Shown: positions 51,721 to 58,874, numbered from the stretch's first letter. The stretch: 62,140 nt of DNA from a virus (IMGVR_UViG_3300031251_000021:1-62140); one strand, 5' to 3'. Notes: generated from the letters alone by a model not told the origin. A program made the numbers and translations.

Positions 51721-51738
51721 GTTACCCTGACAGGTAAA
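51721..51738. promoter_or_regulatory. 18-bp palindrome in the portal/terminase divergent gap
   Basis: GTTACC-CTGACA-GGTAAA lies in the middle of the 45-base gap between the divergent portal and terminase starts. In this position a bound protein would control both directions at once. TATACT at 51712-51717 could act as a -10 for the rightward genes, though I see no convincing -35. Confidence 0.6.
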
Positions 51739-51747
51739 GAGCGAAAT

Positions 51748-52233
51748 ATGGCACTTCCCACCGCCTTCGATGATCTCGACAACACGATACGCGAACTGGC
51801 CTACCAGCTCGCAACGGGCATCCACTCCGAAGACGCTCTGCGCCAGCGGTTCAATCTGACCGTTGTGCAGTATGAGGCGGTCTGCCGGCACCCGAAGTTC
51901 CACAAGCTGCTCCACGCCGCGCGCGTCGAGTGGGATGGGGCGCAGAACACAGTGCTGCGCGCCGAACTCAAGGGCGCAATCGCCGCGGAAGAGGCGATCC
52001 CGCACGTCTACGCGATGATCACGGACAAGACTGTGGCCGGCACGGCGCGCGTCGAAGCGTTCAAGGCGCTCTCCAAGATCGGGCGTGTGGGCGAGCGCGC
52101 CGAGAAGGGCGGAGCTGGCGCGGGTGAGGTGTTCAAGATCACGATCAACCTCGGTGAGGACAGGAAACTGGAGATCGTGAAGGAGTTACCCGTTCAGGTA
52201 ATCGAACACGACGCGGATTATGCCGATGCCTGA
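51748..52233 (+). CDS. terS: Terminase small subunit (putative)
   Basis: A 161-residue protein. The N-terminus resembles a helix-turn-helix (DALRQRFNLTVVQYEAVCRHPKFHKLL); the middle is helical and the C-terminus beta-like with VFKITINLGED. Position directly before the large subunit, with an 8- to 14-base overlap, supports this. It should recognise packaging DNA. Palindrome copy 52185-52202 is inside. Confidence 0.7.
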   Translation: MALPTAFDDLDNTIRELAYQLATGIHSEDALRQRFNLTVVQYEAVCRHPKFHKLLHAARVEWDGAQNTVLRAELKGAIAAEEAIPHVYAMITDKTVAGTARVEAFKALSKIGRVGERAEKGGAGAGEVFKITINLGEDRKLEIVKELPVQVIEHDADYADA

Positions 52234-53692
52234 GATTAATTACACAGCGCCGCCGACATGCGCTCGATTTATGAAGTCCGACAGCTTCGGACGGCTCATT
52301 GCCGGCCCCGTGGGCTCGGGAAAGACGACAGCGTGCATTCTGGAGCTGCTTCGCCGCGCTTGCCAGCAAGATATTGGCCCAGACGGCTTCCGTCACACCC
52401 GTTTCGCCATCACCCGACAGACGCTTTCGCAGTTGATGATGACTGTGAAGAAGGACATCGATGATTGGCTGCGCGATGGGGCGGAATTTAAGGTCTCGGA
52501 GAAGACTTTCTACGTCTCGATTGGCGATGTGCGCTCGGAATGGGTGCTGATCCCCCTGGAGACGCCCGAAGATCAGCAAAGACTGCTCTCAATGCAGCTC
52601 ACGGGCGCGTGGATGTCCGAATGTATCGAGCAAGATGTCAATCTGGTGGCTCCGCTGGCCGCGCGCACCGGGCGATACCCCAACAACGACATAGTGGGCC
52701 TCTGCACGCACAAATTTCTGATCGCGGATACCAATATGCCGACCGAAGGGAGCCCCTGGCACACCTTCATGGAGAGCCCGCCGGCCTCCTGGCAGATTTT
52801 CCGGCAGCCTTCGGGGCTCTGTGTGCAGGCAGAGAACCTGGATTGGCTCAATCAGACCCCCGAAACACGCGCGCTGCCCGTAGGCTCCCCGGTTCGGCTC
52901 GCGCAGGGGCGGAAATACTATGAACTCGCCGCCGAAAACACCAATCCCGATTGGGTGCGCCGCTATGTCCACGCCGAATACGGTAATGACCCCTCGGGAA
53001 CAGCCGTTTTCCGAGCCACTTTCAAGCGCAGCTTTCACGTTCAGCCCTCTATCGAGGTGTTACCTGGAAGGTTACTTGTGGTGGGGCAGGATTTTGGGCG
53101 TGATCCTTGCTCAATCATCACTCAATTGGACGCTCGGGGACGACTTTTAGTCCTTGAAGAAGTCATGGCGGAGGATTGTGGGCTCGAACTCCACATCCAG
53201 AACGCTCTCAGGCCCGCGCTTTATTCGGAGCGATACTCGGGCTGCGCCGTAATCATCGTCGGCGATCCTGCCGGGAACGCGAAAGACAGCATCTATGAAA
53301 CGAACTCGTTCGACATCCTGCACGAGAATGGCTTCGCGGCCATCCCAGCCCCCACAAACGAGATCGGCAAGCGATTGGCCGCAGTGGATCGCTTCCTGCT
53401 GGAGCATCGGCAGGGGGAGCCGGCGCTGGTATTTGATGAGGAGCATTGTCCTATGCTCGTGCGCGCTATGGATGGCGGCTATCGCTACGCCAAGACCCGC
53501 CAAGGCGTCCGCAAACCAACCCCCGACAAGACAAATGGCCCATGGTCGCACATTGCGGATGCCCTGCAATATGCCTGCCTGGGTAACTCAGGGGAGATGC
53601 GTGGCAAGCTGGTAGGGTGGATGACGCGCACCGGGCGCAATCGCTCGCGGGCTCGGGCGAGGCCACAGATCAGCGCGAGGGGCTGGACCTAG
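52226..53692 (+). CDS. terL: Terminase large subunit
   Basis: A 488-residue packaging motor. Walker A is AGPVGSGKT (K33 from this start); the nuclease domain contains VVGQDFGRDPCS (first Asp), VIIVGDPAG and SHIADALQYA (last Asp). A second ATG at 52220 is equally possible. It lacks a helicase-like insertion and fits the short-tailed phage type. A palindrome variant with a 5-base centre is at 53059. Confidence 0.85.
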   Translation: MPEINYTAPPTCARFMKSDSFGRLIAGPVGSGKTTACILELLRRACQQDIGPDGFRHTRFAITRQTLSQLMMTVKKDIDDWLRDGAEFKVSEKTFYVSIGDVRSEWVLIPLETPEDQQRLLSMQLTGAWMSECIEQDVNLVAPLAARTGRYPNNDIVGLCTHKFLIADTNMPTEGSPWHTFMESPPASWQIFRQPSGLCVQAENLDWLNQTPETRALPVGSPVRLAQGRKYYELAAENTNPDWVRRYVHAEYGNDPSGTAVFRATFKRSFHVQPSIEVLPGRLLVVGQDFGRDPCSIITQLDARGRLLVLEEVMAEDCGLELHIQNALRPALYSERYSGCAVIIVGDPAGNAKDSIYETNSFDILHENGFAAIPAPTNEIGKRLAAVDRFLLEHRQGEPALVFDEEHCPMLVRAMDGGYRYAKTRQGVRKPTPDKTNGPWSHIADALQYACLGNSGEMRGKLVGWMTRTGRNRSRARARPQISARGWT

Positions 53693-53796
53693 TCGAAGAT
53701 CGGGAAGAAAGTGAGCAGCGCGAACCACTCGAAGTAGTCGGCTACGACAAGCGCGAACACAAGCAGGGCCGCGAGAGCTAGGATAAGTTTTTTCAT
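53689..53796 (-). CDS. Membrane microprotein (35 aa)
   Basis: A 35-residue protein (MKKLILALAALLVFALVVAD...) with one strong membrane segment and an aromatic C-terminus. The start sits behind GGGGTAACACC from the palindrome at 53800, the standard signal of this phage. It ends within the last codons of terL on the other strand. Function unknown. Confidence 0.6.
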   Translation of the reverse strand: MKKLILALAALLVFALVVADYFEWFALLTFFPIFD

Positions 53797-53820
53797 GGTG
53801 TTACCCCTGTGGGTAAGAAA

Positions 53821-53846
53821 ACGCCCCGGTTCTTAGGCCGGGGCGT
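53821..53846 (-). terminator. Intrinsic terminator for the outer-membrane-protein transcript
   Basis: ACGCCCCGG (53821-53829) pairs with CCGGGGCGT (53838-53846) over an 8-base loop. On the minus strand it is followed by TTTTCTT. It lies 210 bases after the outer-membrane-protein stop and before the 35-residue gene, so the moron is a self-contained transcription unit. Confidence 0.75.
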
Positions 53847-54055
53847 ATTACTCTCGTTCCCGCGGGGTCGTCCCGCTTCTCGAAAGCTGGCTAGCGTCTC
53901 ACTGCCCTGGCCGTTGACGGTGGCTCCGTGAGCAACATGATCTGCCCATACCCGCGGCTGGTTTTCGGACCCCGCGCCTCTCCCGTGACCGTAGTCGCTT
54001 GTTGCGAGCGGGGCTCCGTCACCGACCCCCTTCCTAACCCGAGCACGACTTCGGA
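53847..54055 (-). ncRNA. Candidate structured RNA in the 3' region of the moron
   Basis: These 209 bases between the outer-membrane-protein stop and its terminator have no ORF that I believe and are full of short complementary GC blocks, such as CGGG/CCCG near 53860 and GCGAG/CTCGC-type pairs near 54010. I read this as a possible 3'-UTR-derived RNA. It matches no RNA family that I recognise. Confidence 0.3.
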
Positions 54056-54817
54056 TTAGAAATGGTAGTTCGCACCGATGCGAACGAGAGCGCCATTCAC
54101 GCCTTGAGCGCCCGGAAGCTGGCCGGCTTTCCAGAAGTTCAGGTCCGTGCCCTGGAGGTTGTAGTAGAGCGCTTCCAACTTCACGCCGACCTTCGGAGCG
54201 ATGCTCGGGAGCGGGATCGCCTCGACGCCACCGCCGGCGACCCAGCCAAAGCGCACGTTGCGCGTCGAGGACTCGACTGCTGAGATCACGAGCGGAGCCG
54301 CCTTGGAGACGCTGACGCCGTAGAGCGACGCCTGCTGCGCCAGACCGCCCGCCGCCAGACCGCCGGTGCCGTAGACCAGCACGTTCGTCCAGGGCGACCA
54401 GCCGATGCGGCCACGCGCCGTGCCGAGCCAGCTCAACTGACCAGCCGTCGCGACCGACACGTTCGAGGTCGTCGTCGCGCTCACCGAAGCTCCGACCGGC
54501 TTCGCAATCGAGGACTGCGCGAGCACTCCATCGAGGTCGCCCTCGACGCCGACCAGGAAGTGATCGATCATCAGGTTGTAGCCGGCCTGCGCGCCAGCGG
54601 CGAAGCCCGAAGGCTGCGAGACCCAGCCCGTGTTCAAACCGCCGTAGAAGCCGTTGAACGGGGAGATCGCCGGAGCCGCGGGGACAGCAATCGGGGGGAG
54701 GCGGCTGGGAAGGTCAGCGGCGAAAGCGCTCTTGGTGCTCAGGCCGAGGAAGAACAGCAGCGCTCCGAGAACAATGCCGGCAGCGAGGCTGCGCAGATTG
54801 ACGTTCAGACTATTCAT
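54056..54817 (-). CDS. Outer-membrane beta-barrel protein, Omp25/31-like moron
   Basis: A 253-residue protein with a long Sec signal peptide ending SAFA-ADLPSR, the start of mature Rhizobiales Omp25/31-type proteins. WTGFYGG is here FNGFYGGLNTGWVSQ. The body has alternating beta strands with Gly and aromatic residues, and the last residue is Phe (GANYHF), the signal for outer-membrane insertion. The ribosome binding site AAGGAGACACAC is canonical, unlike most genes here. It has its own promoter and terminator, so it is a moron expressed in the lysogen. It might alter surface receptors and block superinfection; this is inference. Confidence 0.85.
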   Translation of the reverse strand: MNSLNVNLRSLAAGIVLGALLFFLGLSTKSAFAADLPSRLPPIAVPAAPAISPFNGFYGGLNTGWVSQPSGFAAGAQAGYNLMIDHFLVGVEGDLDGVLAQSSIAKPVGASVSATTTSNVSVATAGQLSWLGTARGRIGWSPWTNVLVYGTGGLAAGGLAQQASLYGVSVSKAAPLVISAVESSTRNVRFGWVAGGGVEAIPLPSIAPKVGVKLEALYYNLQGTDLNFWKAGQLPGAQGVNGALVRIGANYHF

Positions 54818-54842
54818 GTGTGTCTCCTTTTCGAGAGTAGGC

Positions 54843-54871
54843 GTTGTAACCTACGTAGGTAACTAGGTCAA
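54843..54871 (-). promoter_or_regulatory. Moron promoter with palindrome operator in the spacer
   Basis: Read on the minus strand: TTGACC (-35, 54871-54866), exactly 17 bases, then TACAAC (-10, 54848-54843). The 18-bp palindrome at 54846-54863 fills most of the spacer and enters the -10. This is the usual geometry of a repressor operator and is the best local evidence that the repeated palindrome is a protein-binding DNA site. Confidence 0.7.
54846..54863. repeat. Copy of the 18-bp palindrome (extended symmetry)
   Basis: GTAACC-TACGTA-GGTAAC. The centre TACGTA is itself palindromic, so symmetry runs over sixteen of the eighteen bases. Confidence 0.85.
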
Positions 54872-54881
54872 GTGTGTTATA

Positions 54882-55055
54882 TTAGTCACACCCAGCGACG
54901 ACGGATACACGGCTCGGGCATGCGTCCTGATAGGGCTCCTGCGCACGTTCGGCGACGAAGGCCACGCAGGTCAGCACGACAATCGCCACGGCAAGTGCGC
55001 CGAATGTGAGCCAGAGCAGCTCCCATATCTCCTGGACGGCTTCCCAAGTGCTCAT
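54882..55055 (-). CDS. Small membrane protein (57 aa)
   Basis: A 57-residue protein with one membrane segment (residues about 12-34, LLWLTFGALAVAIVVLTCVAFVA) and a short exported or cytoplasmic tail with two cysteines. The start overlaps the sponge gene's stop (ATGA), so the two are coupled. Function unknown; it might assist the sponge or act in superinfection exclusion. Confidence 0.55.
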   Translation of the reverse strand: MSTWEAVQEIWELLWLTFGALAVAIVVLTCVAFVAERAQEPYQDACPSRVSVVAGCD

Positions 55056-55279
55056 ACCTCATCTCTCCAGGTGATCGCCTTCACGGCCCACATCTGAGCC
55101 GTCTGGGCTTCGGTGATGGCGGTGGAATAATATCGATAGCTCCCCGCGGTCACGCCCTGCTGGGTCCGCGCGTTGTGCAGGTGGTCGATGATATCGGCGT
55201 AGAGCCTCTTCACCTTCGCCACTTCATCGTCGCCGGACGGATTGAAGCTCAGTCCGACAGCTTTCTCACCGAACGTCAT
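55052..55279 (-). CDS. acb2: Acb2/Tad1-family cyclic-nucleotide sponge (anti-CBASS/Thoeris)
   Basis: A 75-residue protein. GLSFNPSGDDEVAKVK near the N-terminus and AITEAQTAQMWAVKAITW at the C-terminus match the small hairpin family that includes Acb2, which binds cyclic di- and trinucleotides and disarms CBASS, with reported binding of Thoeris signals too. The fold is two helices with a loop. It lies in the lysogeny block between excisionase-side genes and the moron, so it could protect the phage on entry or the lysogen. The palindrome 55280-55297 touches its start. Ligand specificity cannot be read from the sequence. Confidence 0.75.
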   Translation of the reverse strand: MTFGEKAVGLSFNPSGDDEVAKVKRLYADIIDHLHNARTQQGVTAGSYRYYSTAITEAQTAQMWAVKAITWRDEV

Positions 55280-55308
55280 GTTACCCTCCTAGGTATCTCT
55301 ACGTAGTG

Positions 55309-55605
55309 CTAGTGCCGCACCTGCATGCACGGGGAGACCAGATATGCCATCAGCCCGCCATCCATCGAGACAATCGCGAATGTCGCTTTCTCTTTCGGGA
55401 CCTGGACGCCGTGCATCGTAACCCATCTCTCGACCGCCACCATGTCTCCACTCAACATGAGGATGAACTCCCCTTCGAGGGAGATGTAGTGCGGCCTGCG
55501 GGTGATGTCCCCAAAGTCGTGCGCTCGATATATCCGCTCCGCGGCTTCGGGGGACACCTCGAAGTCGTCTTCGGTCTCTTCGCTCAAAACGGCGGGGTCG
55601 CCCAT
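55309..55605 (-). CDS. Hypothetical protein (98 aa)
   Basis: A 98-residue acidic protein starting MGDPAVLSEETEDDFEV with a beta-rich C-terminal half (ISLEGEFILMLSGDMVAVERW). The start overlaps the excisionase stop by one base. It sits between the excisionase and the Acb2-like gene, a place where phages often keep anti-defence genes, but there is no family evidence. Confidence 0.55.
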   Translation of the reverse strand: MGDPAVLSEETEDDFEVSPEAAERIYRAHDFGDITRRPHYISLEGEFILMLSGDMVAVERWVTMHGVQVPKEKATFAIVSMDGGLMAYLVSPCMQVRH

Positions 55606-55901
55606 CACGCGTCTCCCAACGTCTTCGACTCGCGCCTATCGAGCATCCAAATATGCACGTCGGCCATGAGGTAATAGGTGAGGCGTCCGACGCGGATGAA
55701 CTGCGGCCCCTCGCCGGTCTTGCGCCAATCGCGCAGTGTCCGCTCCGCGACTTCAAGCATCAGCGACAACTCTAGCTCGCTAATGACGCCGAGCACTTCG
55801 CGTAGCATCCGTCCTCTGTTTCGCCCGAACGTATTCACCGGCTCACTGCCCGCCGCATCAGTCACCGCTGCCTCCCTATCGTCGAGCTGAAGCATACACA
55901 T
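55605..55901 (-). CDS. Excisionase / MerR-type helix-turn-helix protein
   Basis: A 98-residue protein whose second half (ELSLMLEVAERTLRDWRKTGEGPQFIRVGRLTYYLMADVHIWML) is the AlpA/excisionase-type winged helix-turn-helix. Directly downstream of the integrase it is the natural Xis, directing excision by bending the attachment DNA. The N-terminal 40 residues look disordered. Confidence 0.75.
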   Translation of the reverse strand: MCMLQLDDREAAVTDAAGSEPVNTFGRNRGRMLREVLGVISELELSLMLEVAERTLRDWRKTGEGPQFIRVGRLTYYLMADVHIWMLDRRESKTLGDA

Positions 55902-55912
55902 CCAAAGTTACC

Positions 55913-55954
55913 TTGCAAGTTATTTATATGTTACGTAAGGACAATAACTTGCAA
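55913..55954. repeat. Perfect 12-bp inverted repeat at the integrase-excisionase junction
   Basis: TTGCAAGTTATT (55913-55924) and its exact reverse complement (55943-55954) flank 18 bases. It covers the last integrase codons and adjoins a degenerate 18-bp palindrome at 55907. It may be an operator or a hairpin that limits int-xis read-through; there is no T-tract. Confidence 0.55.
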
Positions 55955-57255
55955 TAATATCGTGCGAGCAACTCCATCGCATCACGATGTTCTTTCTGGT
56001 AGCGAGACTTGTTGTAGACACTGGCGATCCGGCTGTGCGCCGTCGTGTGTCCGAGCACAACTTCAACGATGTGAGGCGCAACCCCACTCCGCCCCAATAT
56101 CGTCGCCGCGGTCCGGCGCAAGTCATGGCGATGCCAGCCGGCAGTGTCAGTGCGCTCGAAGAGTTTCTTCTGGTATCGGTCCCAATTCCCGTTACGCCCC
56201 GCGAGCCTCCCATCCCACAACCTAACACCCTGACACGCTCTCCCCTCTGTGTGCTCGCGCACATCCTGCTCCCGAACCAAACCTAACACCCTAACAGCCT
56301 CGGAACTGAGCGGGACCACATGCGCTCGCTTCTGCTTCGTGCGCTCTCTCGGGATCGTCCATAGCGCGGCCTCCCCACCCTCTCCGTGTGCGCCACCCAG
56401 CGCGAACTCATCCCACCTCGCGCCGCATATCTCTTCTCGCCGGCACGCCGTCAGCAGCATGATGCGCACAGCCGCATCGTGACCTGCGTGGGTAAGTTCC
56501 GTCAGCACTGCTCGCAGCTCGTCGTCGGACAGCACGCGCTCCCGCACGACGTTCGATCTCTTGGGCTGCTCCAGATCACGCGCGTCGAGCGACAAGTATC
56601 CGCGCTTCCTCCCCCACCTCAGAACCGGGCGAACGTATCGGACGCAAGCCGCGGCAGAGGATCGCGATGGGTGTGCATCGATGGTGCGCTGCAAAGTGGG
56701 CAGCGTCAGTCGGGCGAGTGGCGTGGCTAGGAGGGCTGCGAGCACATGGCGGATTCGCTTGTCAGCGTCATACCATGAAGGTTGTAACGATCCATTCGTG
56801 CTACCATAGGTTGCAACTAATTCAGACAGGGTTAGGGGGCTCCCTGATGAGCTGTCGCTCGGAGAGCTACTAGGGTAGCTCTTAGCTTCATCTCGCTTGT
56901 GGGCGGCTAGTCTCCGCGCCACGGCAAGGGTGATTTGGGGGTAGGGGCCGATTTCATAGCGTCGCCGGGGCTGGCCGGGCGCGGTGCGAACTTGCAAGGT
57001 CCAGAGGGTAGAGGTCGGACCTGCGCGCAGAACGAGACCTGGACAAGCTCCATCCCGGAGTTCGAGGCGCTGGGCCGGCAGTCGAGTGCGGATGGCGGCG
57101 TTGATTTCGGCAATGGTGAGCGGCGGCAGTGTCTTGGGCAATGGGGTCGGACCGGCTGGGGGCCAAAATCGGGGGTGCTGGGGGCCAAAGCGTCGTGGCG
57201 GCTCGTGGTAGGGAGGCGGCGGGCGATTGTCAAGAGGGCGACTAAAATAACACAT
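55924..57255 (-). CDS. int: Tyrosine integrase
   Basis: A 443-residue tyrosine recombinase. An N-terminal arm-binding region of the DUF4102 type (LTIAEINAAIR...LELRDGACPGLVLR) is followed by a core-binding domain and the catalytic domain with ACRREE, HRHDLRRTAATILG, LGHTT and the nucleophile Tyr in SVYNKSRY. A longer ORF reaches 57351, but its extra N-terminus is translated through the tRNA-like attachment site and looks spurious, so I chose the ATG at 57255. It inserts the phage into a host tRNA gene. Confidence 0.85.
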   Translation of the reverse strand: MCYFSRPLDNRPPPPYHEPPRRFGPQHPRFWPPAGPTPLPKTLPPLTIAEINAAIRTRLPAQRLELRDGACPGLVLRAGPTSTLWTLQVRTAPGQPRRRYEIGPYPQITLAVARRLAAHKRDEAKSYPSSSPSDSSSGSPLTLSELVATYGSTNGSLQPSWYDADKRIRHVLAALLATPLARLTLPTLQRTIDAHPSRSSAAACVRYVRPVLRWGRKRGYLSLDARDLEQPKRSNVVRERVLSDDELRAVLTELTHAGHDAAVRIMLLTACRREEICGARWDEFALGGAHGEGGEAALWTIPRERTKQKRAHVVPLSSEAVRVLGLVREQDVREHTEGRACQGVRLWDGRLAGRNGNWDRYQKKLFERTDTAGWHRHDLRRTAATILGRSGVAPHIVEVVLGHTTAHSRIASVYNKSRYQKEHRDAMELLARYYCKLLSLRNI

Positions 57256-57317
57256 TACAGTAGGGTTGCAATTGGGTAACGGTTGGTCTCTGGGGGCTGG
57301 GATTTTTCGGACGATAA

Positions 57318-57358
57318 CTTCTAAGCAGTAGGTCGTGGGTTCGAGCCCCACCGGAGTC
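57318..57358 (+). other. attP: attP core: 3' half of tRNA-Arg(UCU)
   Basis: From the anticodon loop onward the sequence is tRNA: CTTCTAA (anticodon TCT), GCAGT, AGGTC, T-stem GTGGG, loop TTCGAGC, CCCAC, then CGGAGTC as the acceptor strand. Bases upstream of the loop do not pair with GCAGT, so the phage carries only the 3' half and identity probably begins at the anticodon loop, as in many tRNA-integrating phages. It lies 63 bases from the integrase ATG. Confidence 0.8.
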
Positions 57359-57869
57359 TCTTGAGATTGTTGGGGTTATGGGTTGGCAGGGTGTTAGGTT
57401 GTGAGGTTGGGGGCCAAATTGGGGGCCAACGGACAAGTGTTATGCAAGTGTAATACTTCGTCCTTTCTCCCAAAAATATTTCCAACTTCCCTAAGAGAGG
57501 GGCGGGCCTGGGGTGGCCGGCCTGTCCATATAGGGGGGCGGGGGCCGGGGGCTACCTCTCAAGGTAACACTCTCCCCCTCCCTAGTCTGTCAACCGGGAC
57601 TTCCCCGCCACTGACTAGGGTCTCCCTGGCCCGAATAGCTCCCCGATTGAGCGCAGGGAACGAATGTCACCGTTAGACGGTCGGACCGCGACTTGGCCAG
57701 GCGATAGCAAGCCTGGGGTCACCCCGGAGCAGGGGCCAAGCGACGCCAACCTATAACGCACCATGCGCCAACCAGAGCGCTAGCCTTGTTACCGGGACGG
57801 GTAACACGGTGACACTTGCGAATAGATGCGGGGAGAGCAAAAGCCGCGTCGAATAAGCAGGGTTGCGTC
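57359..57869. other. Non-coding attachment/leader region
   Basis: No convincing gene. It holds a GTGTTAGGTTGTG repeat (57391), two palindrome copies (57551 and 57788, the latter with perfect arms), a G-rich run near 57535 and small hairpins such as AGGC/GCCT near 57700. A frame of 91 codons from 57401 has no ribosome binding site and a random-looking product. Confidence 0.5.
57788..57805. repeat. 18-bp palindrome, perfect arms, in the non-coding leader
   Basis: GTTACC-GGGACG-GGTAAC lies about 180 bases from any start codon, so it has no translational role there. Confidence 0.85.
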
Positions 57870-57950
57870 GTGAAGCCTCCTACCGCCATGCGCCGCCAAG
57901 GCAACGGTATCAGACACCTCGGGCAATTGCATCGCGGTGGGAGGTTTCAC
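57870..57950 (+). ncRNA. Large hairpin RNA candidate in the leader of the 57987 gene
   Basis: A 17-base arm at 57870-57886 pairs with 57934-57950 with two mismatches, and ATGC/GCAT extends the stem inward. The loop is about 40 bases. It ends 36 bases before the next ATG and could be a leader regulator or a small RNA. It matches no family I recognise. Confidence 0.5.
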
Positions 57951-57986
57951 GGGGCAATTTCGTCCTACCTTGAAAGGTAACAGGCT

Positions 57987-58307
57987 ATGAAAATTCATGT
58001 CAATAAGCAAGAGCTTCAAGCCCTTGGCATGAAGGCGCGAGTTTGCGCCAAGTTCACGCGCTTCGAAGGCAAGAGCGTCACGGCTCTTGATGTTGTTAGG
58101 TTAGCGGAGCGCCACAAGCGCGAACGCGAGCGCGACGTGTATCTGACTAAGCGTCGCGCTCTTATCGACGCTCTGGACGCGCAGTTCACAAGCGAAGAGC
58201 GCCATACGCTCGCCAAGAAGCTTCCCGCCGGCAAGGCATATGGCTGGAATGATCTTCACATCAAGAAGGCTCGCGGCCTTCCCATGACAACTGAAATCGG
58301 CTGCTAA
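57987..58307 (+). CDS. Hypothetical basic protein (106 aa)
   Basis: A 106-residue basic helical protein starting MKIHVNKQELQALGMKARVC. It is the first rightward gene after the attachment region, behind AAAGGTAACAGGCT, with a structured leader. A role in the lysis-lysogeny decision is possible from position, but there is no recognisable DNA-binding motif. Confidence 0.6.
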   Translation: MKIHVNKQELQALGMKARVCAKFTRFEGKSVTALDVVRLAERHKRERERDVYLTKRRALIDALDAQFTSEERHTLAKKLPAGKAYGWNDLHIKKARGLPMTTEIGC

Positions 58308-58501
58308 TCAATTCCGGCAAGGTGTTACCTTGCCGGGTTAGTTTCTTGTTTCGATCCTGTTTTGGGCTTCTAATTGCTATGGTTGCTAGCAAGCATAGTG
58401 CTAGCAAAGTAATTGATATCTAACGAAAGATCAATGAAAACAAGGTGTTAGAGTGTTAGGTTGTGGTCAATTAAGAATGCAACCGACAGTAATAAGTCGG
58501 C

Positions 58502-58525
58502 ACAAAGGGGGCGCTAAGCCTTTGT
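58502..58525 (+). terminator. Terminator-like hairpin
   Basis: ACAAAGG (58502-58508) pairs with CCTTTGT (58519-58525) across a 10-base loop, followed by TTATATTATAT. It would end the transcript of the 57987 gene and shield the AT-rich region. Confidence 0.45.
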
Positions 58526-58591
58526 TTATATTATATATGTAATGTAATTACTATTATTACTAATTAAGAATGAGAGGCTAGAGCAAATGTT

Positions 58592-58713
58592 CCTATGATT
58601 GTATGCTACACGCTAGCAGTTTGCGAGCTACCTAACACCTAACACCCGATACTTGCAAGCGCTTTGTAAGCATTATGCTAGCATAATGCTAGCGTATAGC
58701 TTACAATCATAGG
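58592..58713. repeat. Nested inverted repeats with 26-base arms
   Basis: The arms 58592-58617 and 58688-58713 are complementary in 24 of 26 positions; both contain GCTAGC. Between them lies a perfect 16-bp palindrome at 58672-58687 and a CTTGCAAGCG block. The whole could extrude as a cruciform. Confidence 0.7.
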
Positions 58714-58843
58714 TGCAGCTCTATGATTTTGCCCTAGTAATAAACACAATTAGCAAACCATTGATCTATAAGGCGCTTTAATTCTGCGCCCATTTGAATT
58801 AAGAATGCACAATTAGCCCCTTGCAAGCCTCTCATAAGCCCCT

Positions 58844-58874
58844 TGACTGCTAGCTAACAGTGTGCTAGCAGTCA
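58844..58874. repeat. Perfect 11-bp inverted repeat
   Basis: TGACTGCTAGC at 58844-58854 and GCTAGCAGTCA at 58864-58874 are separated by 9 bases, 33 bases upstream of the ribbon-helix-helix gene start. Its position fits an autoregulatory operator. Confidence 0.65.

Noticed and set aside
57318-57358. Complete tRNA gene
   Set aside because: Only the 3' half is present; the D-arm and 5' acceptor strand are missing.
57242-57436. Protein with GGARTHDLLLRS, and the integrase extension with EPTTYCLE
   Set aside because: Both are translations through the tRNA-like attP, a known source of spurious proteins.
57401-57676. Rightward 91-codon frame in the attachment region
   Set aside because: No ribosome binding site, crosses the G-rich run and a palindrome, and composition is random.
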